This document shows, piece by piece, positions 14,307 to 18,958 of a stretch of 21,581 nucleotides of DNA. The notes under the pieces were generated by a model, which saw only the letters and a program-made list of their open reading frames with translations, had not been told where the DNA came from and did not search any database. The position numbers and the translations under genes are program-made. The stretch is from Candidatus Gastranaerophilales bacterium. GTDB lineage: Bacteria; Cyanobacteriota; Vampirovibrionia; Gastranaerophilales; Gastranaerophilaceae. Positions within the stretch are counted from its first letter, which is position 1. Each line of letters starts with the position of its first letter. The stretch is from positions 1-21,581 of the forward strand of contig CAJULR010000012.1 in NCBI GenBank assembly GCA_910587375.1. The letters are read 5' to 3'.

Positions 14307-15371
14307 ATGTTTTCACCTAAAAAAGCTTATGCTAACTTTCAAAATTCAATTGCTCCGTTTATGGAGCTCACCCGGGGCTATTCGCTTCCAACTTCAATAG
14401 CGCCCTGGTTTGTGGCAGCTTCATACGCCTCTGTTTCGCACCATTTCTATTCAGATACAGGTTTTAAACTTCTTGCAACATTTTTAACATTTGCTGCAAT
14501 TGCCTGTATACACCTCGGAGCAAACCTTTTTGATGATTTTATCGATATCAAAAAAAAGCTTAAGAAAGGCATTCCCCTAAATGAAATAAACTTTGAGAAG
14601 GCAAGAAACAAGGCCCGGCTTATAAAAAATGGTACATATTCTATAAATAAGGTAAAAACGATATTAACAATTTTATTTGGAACAGGAATTTTAATTGGAA
14701 TATTTTTCACCGTTTTATATGGCTGGGCAATCCCTCTAATTGCAGCATTGGCAGCAATCTTAACCATCTTGTATCCCATATCTTCAAAATTCTGTGCAGG
14801 CGAAATTATAATAGGCACAATTTTTGGCCCTTTATTAATAATGGGAACATATTTTGCTCTAACCGGGGACCTTACAAGCACAAGTGCAGCGAAACTTTTG
14901 GCCCTTTCAATTGCTGTCGGGCTTATTATTATGGTTCTTTTGGACGCGCACAACCTTATGGATTATGATTACGACAAAAACAATGGCAAACACACGCTTT
15001 GTACTGTTGTTGGAAGCAAAAAACGGGCTCTTGCCTTAATTTCAGCAGAAATTATCATTGCATATTTAATTATTATACACCTCGCGGTCACAGGGCAGTT
15101 TACATATTGGATATTGCTTCCCGTTGTAATTACAGCGCCGCTTTCTGTTAAACTTATATCTTCGCTAAACGATTATAATAATGTTAAAGATTTGAAGTTC
15201 ATTCCAAAGTGGTATCTTGGACCTATGGAAAACTGGGATATCATTCAAAAAGAACATTATGAATATTTTATGTACAGATTTTACATTGCAAGAAATATAG
15301 GCTTCATTTTCTGTATCACACTTGCTTTCGTACTATTTTTTACGGTAAAAACCAACTATATTTATATATAA
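14307..15371 (+). CDS. UbiA/MenA-family polyprenyltransferase
   Basis: Integral membrane protein of 354 residues with about eight or nine hydrophobic segments. Both Asp-rich UbiA motifs are visible. NLFDDFID at 73-80 supplies the first Mg-prenyl-diphosphate site. HNLMDYDYDKNNGKHTL at 215-231 supplies the second and matches the MenA pattern N-x-x-D-x-x-x-D-x-x-x-GK-x-TL. Between them, ARLIKNGTYSINKV resembles the loop of MenA. The natural guess is transfer of a prenyl chain to an aromatic or quinone precursor such as 1,4-dihydroxy-2-naphthoate. Other UbiA substrates cannot be excluded. An unusual aromatic-rich stretch (GPMENWDIIQKEHYEYFMYRF) precedes the last helix. The ATG follows AAGGAAAAAGGG. 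No other quinone genes adjoin. Confidence 0.8.
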   Translation: MFSPKKAYANFQNSIAPFMELTRGYSLPTSIAPWFVAASYASVSHHFYSDTGFKLLATFLTFAAIACIHLGANLFDDFIDIKKKLKKGIPLNEINFEKARNKARLIKNGTYSINKVKTILTILFGTGILIGIFFTVLYGWAIPLIAALAAILTILYPISSKFCAGEIIIGTIFGPLLIMGTYFALTGDLTSTSAAKLLALSIAVGLIIMVLLDAHNLMDYDYDKNNGKHTLCTVVGSKKRALALISAEIIIAYLIIIHLAVTGQFTYWILLPVVITAPLSVKLISSLNDYNNVKDLKFIPKWYLGPMENWDIIQKEHYEYFMYRFYIARNIGFIFCITLAFVLFFTVKTNYIYI

Positions 15372-15386
15372 AAATAAGGATTTTTT

Positions 15387-15941
15387 ATGAAATTTTTAAA
15401 ATCAGCTATAGCACTGTTATTAACTACATTTTTAGGAGCATTTTTTATGCAAAATTCAAACGCAGCAGAATTCAAAATTACATCAACATCTTTTGTTGAC
15501 GGCCAAACCCTTCCAAAAGAGCAAATCCACAGCCACTTTGGCTGCACGGGCGAAAACACTTCTCCAGATTTAAAATGGGAAGGAGCGCCAAAAGGCACAA
15601 AAAGCTTTGCCCTAATTGTCCACGACCCGGACGCACCAAGGCCAACAGGCTGGTATCATTGGATTGTTTTAAATATCCCGGCTGATGTAACAAGCCTTAA
15701 AAAGGGTCAGCAGATAAACAGCCCCATGATGCAGATTAAAAACGATTTTGGCGGCGTGACATACGGAGGCGCTTGCCCGCCAAAAGGCCATGGAGTGCAC
15801 CATTACAATTTCACAATCTATGCGCTTGAATCCGCAGGGCTGATTCCATCCCCAGGAAGCACGCCTGATTCTGTTGAAAGACAAGTAAAAAAACATGCTT
15901 TGGCCTCCGCCACAATCACCGCCCTTTATGGAAGAGAATAA
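15387..15941 (+). CDS. Secreted PEBP-family protein (YbhB/YbcL type)
   Basis: A 184-residue protein with a Sec signal peptide at 1-26 (Lys, hydrophobic core, cleavage likely after NSNA). The mature part is a phosphatidylethanolamine-binding-protein/Raf-kinase-inhibitor-like domain. It shows DPDAPRPTGWYHWIVLNIPA at 80-99, where DPDAP forms the ligand pocket, and YGGACPPKGHGVHHYNFTIYAL. The bacterial members have no firmly established role; small-ligand or protein binding in the periplasm is presumed. It starts 15 bases after the prenyltransferase gene with AAGGA upstream, so the two are probably co-transcribed. A terminator follows. Confidence 0.92.
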   Translation: MKFLKSAIALLLTTFLGAFFMQNSNAAEFKITSTSFVDGQTLPKEQIHSHFGCTGENTSPDLKWEGAPKGTKSFALIVHDPDAPRPTGWYHWIVLNIPADVTSLKKGQQINSPMMQIKNDFGGVTYGGACPPKGHGVHHYNFTIYALESAGLIPSPGSTPDSVERQVKKHALASATITALYGRE

Positions 15942-15951
15942 AAGATAACCA

Positions 15952-15977
15952 TATTTTAAAGACCTATTTTAAAGACC
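15952..15977. repeat. 13-bp tandem duplication at the terminator base
   Basis: TATTTTAAAGACC occurs twice in direct succession at 15952-15964 and 15965-15977. The second copy provides the foot of the terminator stem, so the first copy offers an alternative, weaker 5' arm. Confidence 0.9.
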
Positions 15978-16000
15978 TCCGAAAAATCCGGGGGTCTTTT
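15971..16000 (+). terminator. Intrinsic terminator after PEBP gene
   Basis: AAAGACCTCCG (15971-15981) pairs with CGGGGGTCTTT (15989-15999) over 11 positions, including one G-T wobble, around a 7-base loop AAAAATC. The distal arm ends in TTT and is followed by TTAATATTTCTTT. Confidence 0.8.
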
Positions 16001-16042
16001 AATATTTCTTTACAAAAATACAATTTAAAGCAATTTTTATTT

Positions 16043-16065
16043 GTATATATATTTTATATATATAC
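16043..16065 (+). promoter_or_regulatory. AT palindrome upstream of the Gln-rich gene
   Basis: GTATATATAT, a TTT loop, then ATATATATAC form a perfect inverted repeat with 10-bp arms, ending 43 bases before the ATG at 16109. The internal 20 bases (16044-16063) match the element upstream of the calpain-like gene in 19 positions. It may be a promoter core or a repressor site. Confidence 0.45.
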
Positions 16066-16108
16066 GAGAGATATTAAGAACATTAAGAGTAAAATAAGAG
16101 CGTTTAAA

Positions 16109-16399
16109 ATGACAAACTTTCAGGTAGAAAAAACAGGTGCATTAAACATTCAGGCAAGGGTTTTAAACCCATATGGCACAGATGATGTTAAGTTGTTTGA
16201 AAACTATCAACCCCAGGCGCAAAGCCAAACACAGGAAATTGAAGACAAACAATATCAAAACCTGCAAAAAGCTGAAACAAGCTATTTCCAAGCCCAGGCA
16301 GGCCTGAAAGATTCTTTTGCATTAAGACAGTTCAATATGGTTGCAAAATTTAACGGCTATGACAAAGTAAATATGACTCACAGGCACGACGTGGACTAA
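16109..16399 (+). CDS. Small Gln-rich protein, function unknown
   Basis: A 96-residue hydrophilic protein with no recognised family. The N-terminal third is mixed (NFQVEKTGALNIQARVLNPYG). The middle is rich in Gln, Glu, Lys and Ala and probably helical or coiled (QAQSQTQEIEDKQYQNLQKAE, then FQAQAG). The C-terminus ends THRHDVD. It has no signal peptide or membrane helix. The ribosome site is weak (TAAGAG). A terminator that overlaps the lepA promoter follows. Coding status rests on length, clean boundaries and protein-like composition. Confidence 0.65.
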   Translation: MTNFQVEKTGALNIQARVLNPYGTDDVKLFENYQPQAQSQTQEIEDKQYQNLQKAETSYFQAQAGLKDSFALRQFNMVAKFNGYDKVNMTHRHDVD

Positions 16400-16454
16400 T
16401 TTTCTAACCCTCTTTAAGCATTTTATCTGACACTTTTGCATAGATAGTCATTTT

Positions 16455-16473
16455 CTTGCTCCGCAAGTTTTTT
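16455..16473 (+). terminator. Compact terminator overlapping the lepA promoter
   Basis: CTTGC (16455-16459), loop TCC, GCAAG (16463-16467) and six T's (16468-16473) make a short intrinsic terminator for the Gln-rich gene. Its left arm and loop contain the -35 box of lepA. The 5-bp stem is short, so termination may be partial. Confidence 0.5.
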
Positions 16474-16483
16474 ATACTATAAT
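16456..16483 (+). promoter_or_regulatory. lepA promoter, predicted leaderless start
   Basis: TTGCTC (16456-16461) and a perfect -10 TATAAT (16478-16483) are spaced by 16 bases. Seven bases beyond the -10 is 16490, the A of the lepA ATG. No Shine-Dalgarno fits between. TATAATCATCTTATG resembles the wecB junction closely. Confidence 0.6.
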
Positions 16484-16489
16484 CATCTT

Positions 16490-18346
16490 ATGAAAAAAAT
16501 TGAAAACACGTCCGTTCCCAAAAAGATTGGAAACACGTCCGTTCCCAAAAAGATTGGAAACATAAGAAATTTTAGCATAATTGCCCACATTGACCACGGA
16601 AAATCCACTCTTGCAGACAGATTGCTCGAAAAAACGGGTACAATCTCTGAAAGGGAAATGCAGGACCAACTTTTGGACACCATGGATATCGAGCGCGAGC
16701 GCGGCATAACAATCAAATTAAATGCCGCAAAAATGAACTATAGAGCGCATGATGGCAAAGATTATATTTTAAATTTAATCGACACCCCCGGGCATGTGGA
16801 TTTTTCTTATGAGGTTTCAAGGTCGCTTGCTGCCTGCGAAGGCGCCCTTTTAATTGTTGACGCCACCCAGGGCGTAGAGGCGCAAACCCTTGCAAACGTT
16901 TATCTTGCAATAGAACAAAACCTGGAAATCATCCCGGTTATTAATAAAATCGACCTTCCAAGTGCAGATGTCGAACGCGTTAAAAACGAAATCGAAGAGG
17001 TGCTTGGAATTGACGCCTCTATGGCCATCCCCGTGAGTGCCAAAGAAGGAATAGGGATTGAAGAAGTACTTGAAGCCGTTGTGCAATATATCCCCGCACC
17101 GGATGACACCTCCGATAAACCCTTAAGAGCGCTTGTTTTTGACAGCGCATACGACCAATACCTCGGCACAGTCTGCTTTTTTAAGGTTATGGACGGCTCA
17201 ATCAAAATGGGCGACACCGTTCAATTTATGGCAACAGGCAAAAAGTTTGAAGTGGTTGAACTTGGCTATCTAAACCCAAACAGGGTGCAGGTTCAAGAGC
17301 TTAAAACCGGCGAAGTTGGCTATTTTGCAGGCTCAATCAAGGAAATAACCCGTTTTGTGGGCGACACAATCACAAACGCCGAATTTCCTGCACAAGAACC
17401 CTTAGAAGGGTACAAAGAAGCAAAACCAATGGTCTTTTCAGGGTTATATCCCGTCGATAATGACCAATATCACGACCTTAAGGAGGCTTTAGAAAAATTA
17501 AAACTAAATGATTCTTCAATCACTTTTGAGCCTGAAACCTCCTCTGCGCTTGGCTTTGGGTTCAGGTGCGGCTTCCTTGGAATGCTCCATATGGAAATCG
17601 CCCAAGAGCGCTTGGAGCGCGAATACAACCTTTCTTTGATAACCACAGCCCCTTCGGTTATTTACAAAGTTTACAAAACAGACGGCACCATGGTTGAAAT
17701 CGACAACCCCGCAAACCTGCCCGAGCCGCAATATAGGGACTACATTGAAGAACCTTACGTAAAAGTTAATATTTTCACACCAAATGATTACGTTGGCGCC
17801 CTAATGGAACTCTGCCAGGGCAAAAGAGGCGATTTCATCAATATGCAATACCTCGATAAAACCCGCGTAAATTTGGAATACCACATCCCCCTAAGCGAGG
17901 TTATCACTGATTTTTACGACCAATTAAAATCCCGCTCCAAGGGCTATGCAAGTATGGACTACGATTTCCACTCTTACAAGCGCTCAAGCCTTGTTAAAAT
18001 GGACATCTTGCTCTCCGGCGAAGTCGTGGACGCACTTTCTGCCATCTGTCACAAAGACGCAGCCTACAGAATGGGCCAAAGCCTCACAGCCAAGCTAAAA
18101 GAAATCATTCCAAGACAGATGTTTGAAGTTGCAATCCAGGCAGCTGTTGGCGGCAGGGTAATTGCAAGGACAACAATCAAAGCGTTAAGGAAAAACGTAC
18201 TGGATAAGTGCTATGGCGGCGACATCAGCCGTAAACGCAAACTCTTAGAAAAACAGAAAAAAGGTAAAAAGAGGATGAAATCCGTTGGCCGCGTGGATAT
18301 TCCGCAGGAAGCATTCATGGCCGTCCTCAGCTTAAACGACGAATAA
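16490..18346 (+). CDS. lepA: Elongation factor 4 (LepA) GTPase with duplicated N-terminal tag
   Basis: Ribosome-bound translational GTPase related to EF-G, implicated in initiation or back-translocation. It has 618 residues, slightly long. G1 is AHIDHGKST (32-40), G3 is DTPGHVD and G4 is NKID. Domain-defining segments include GFGFRCGFLGMLHMEIAQERLEREY, and the LepA-specific C-terminal domain ends RKRKLLEKQKKGKKRMKSVGRVDIPQEAFMAVL. The N-terminus is extended: a 9-residue unit NTSVPKKIG occurs twice (6-14 and 15-23) before NIRNFSIIAHIDHG, where the family normally starts. The only plausible start is the ATG at 16490, which has no ribosome site but sits at the predicted +1 of a strong promoter. 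Confidence 0.97.
   Translation: MKKIENTSVPKKIGNTSVPKKIGNIRNFSIIAHIDHGKSTLADRLLEKTGTISEREMQDQLLDTMDIERERGITIKLNAAKMNYRAHDGKDYILNLIDTPGHVDFSYEVSRSLAACEGALLIVDATQGVEAQTLANVYLAIEQNLEIIPVINKIDLPSADVERVKNEIEEVLGIDASMAIPVSAKEGIGIEEVLEAVVQYIPAPDDTSDKPLRALVFDSAYDQYLGTVCFFKVMDGSIKMGDTVQFMATGKKFEVVELGYLNPNRVQVQELKTGEVGYFAGSIKEITRFVGDTITNAEFPAQEPLEGYKEAKPMVFSGLYPVDNDQYHDLKEALEKLKLNDSSITFEPETSSALGFGFRCGFLGMLHMEIAQERLEREYNLSLITTAPSVIYKVYKTDGTMVEIDNPANLPEPQYRDYIEEPYVKVNIFTPNDYVGALMELCQGKRGDFINMQYLDKTRVNLEYHIPLSEVITDFYDQLKSRSKGYASMDYDFHSYKRSSLVKMDILLSGEVVDALSAICHKDAAYRMGQSLTAKLKEIIPRQMFEVAIQAAVGGRVIARTTIKALRKNVLDKCYGGDISRKRKLLEKQKKGKKRMKSVGRVDIPQEAFMAVLSLNDE
16504..16557 (+). repeat. Perfect 27-bp tandem repeat within lepA
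   Basis: Two identical 27-base units (16504-16530 and 16531-16557), plus the first five bases of a third, encode the duplicated NTSVPKKIG. The unit starts AAACACGTCCGTTCCC. Being a multiple of three, gain or loss of a unit keeps the frame. Confidence 0.97.
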
Positions 18347-18501
18347 CCCCACTGGCCGCACCAAAACAAGCTAACCTGGGGCACCCGTCATTGCAGTGTC
18401 AGAACTCATCCAATGGCCACCCGTCATTGCGAGGGAAGCGACAGCGACGAAGCAATCCAGGAATATACTCCCGCCGCCGCACAATCAACCTCTAAGCAGG
18501 T
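18347..18501. other. Noncoding region downstream of lepA with dispersed-repeat sequence
   Basis: This stretch between lepA and the minus-strand small gene is visibly more GC-rich than its surroundings. It contains two copies of CACCCGTCATTGC, at 18382-18394 and 18418-18430, and a fuller GTCATTGC...GAAGCAATCC element. No canonical terminator for lepA was found; CCCCA (18347-18351) and TGGGG (18377-18381) can pair but have no T-run. Confidence 0.6.
18418..18461. repeat. GTCATTGC...GAAGCAATCC dispersed palindromic repeat
   Basis: The element runs from CACCCGTCATTGCGAGG to GACGAAGCAATCCAGG, with ATTGC (18426-18430) and GCAAT (18452-18456) as inverted ends and an inner GCGACAGCGAC direct repeat. 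From memory, repeats of this GTCATTGCGAG...GAAGCAATCC type are scattered through intergenic regions of many bacteria. A degenerate half copy lies at 18382-18394. Confidence 0.65.
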
Positions 18502-18678
18502 CTATTCCTCCTTGTCTTTCGCCCTTTTTGTCAAAATATAGGTCAAAAGTTTTTGCTCTGCCTGAATTTCAAGCAGCGCCTCAAGTGCCGTCTGCACGGC
18601 CTCCCCAAGGATTTCAACCCGTTTCAAAATGTCTTTTTCACTTAAATTTCCCCATTTTTCGTTTGAATTTTCTTGCAT
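18502..18678 (-). CDS. 58-residue helical protein, function unknown
   Basis: The product starts MQENSNEKWGNLSEKDILKR and continues VEILGEAVQTALEALLEIQ, ending TKRAKDKEE. It is charged, mostly helical, with a heptad-like run of Leu/Ile/Val that could form a coiled coil. A longer frame upstream to 18753 exists. However, the internal ATG at 18678 has a perfect Shine-Dalgarno, TTAGGAGGA at 18682-18690, which decides the start. I recognise no family; small plasmid or phage proteins can look like this, but nothing mobile is nearby. Confidence 0.6.
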   Translation of the reverse strand: MQENSNEKWGNLSEKDILKRVEILGEAVQTALEALLEIQAEQKLLTYILTKRAKDKEE

Positions 18679-18958
18679 TTTTCCTCCTAAATATAATCCA
18701 TCTCTGTTGTAACATCTTCCTCTAAAAGCTACATCCGCACTGAAAAAAGGCACAAAAAGGGCTTAAATTCCTGTTCTCACGTGCATAACCCGATTTTAAA
18801 TTTTACAAAAAGGACATCTAAAGGCCTAAAACAAGGTAATAATAAGGAAAAGGGGCGCGAAGGTTACAAAACGCGCCCTTAAAAAGTTGTTTGTTTTATC
18901 GTAAAATCTTTATGTTTGTCGATGTCAGGGGCCCAAAGGCCCCGTCCAATCATATAAC
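18679..18958. other. Intergenic region with terminator and GC hairpin
   Basis: No gene is evident. The region carries the ribosome site of the small minus-strand gene, the terminator at 18845-18880 and a short GC hairpin, GGGGCC-CAAA-GGCCCC (18928-18943), 15 bases after the glycine-rich gene's stop on the minus strand. The hairpin has no T-run and may protect the mRNA end. Confidence 0.55.
18845..18880 (-). terminator. Intrinsic terminator of the glycine-rich protein gene
   Basis: AGGGGCGCG (18851-18859) and CGCGCCCTT (18872-18880) pair over nine positions with one G-T wobble. On the minus strand the stem is followed by CTTTTCCTTATT. This places it about 80 bases after the stop of the glycine-rich gene. 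Confidence 0.7.

Noticed and set aside
14447..14953. Minus-strand 168-codon frame opposite the prenyltransferase gene
   Set aside because: The plus-strand protein has conserved UbiA motifs across this region. The antisense frame is a composition shadow.
18396..18725. Plus-strand 109-codon frame over the repeat region
   Set aside because: It is proline-rich, crosses the dispersed repeat, lacks a ribosome site and is antisense to the better-supported 58-codon gene.
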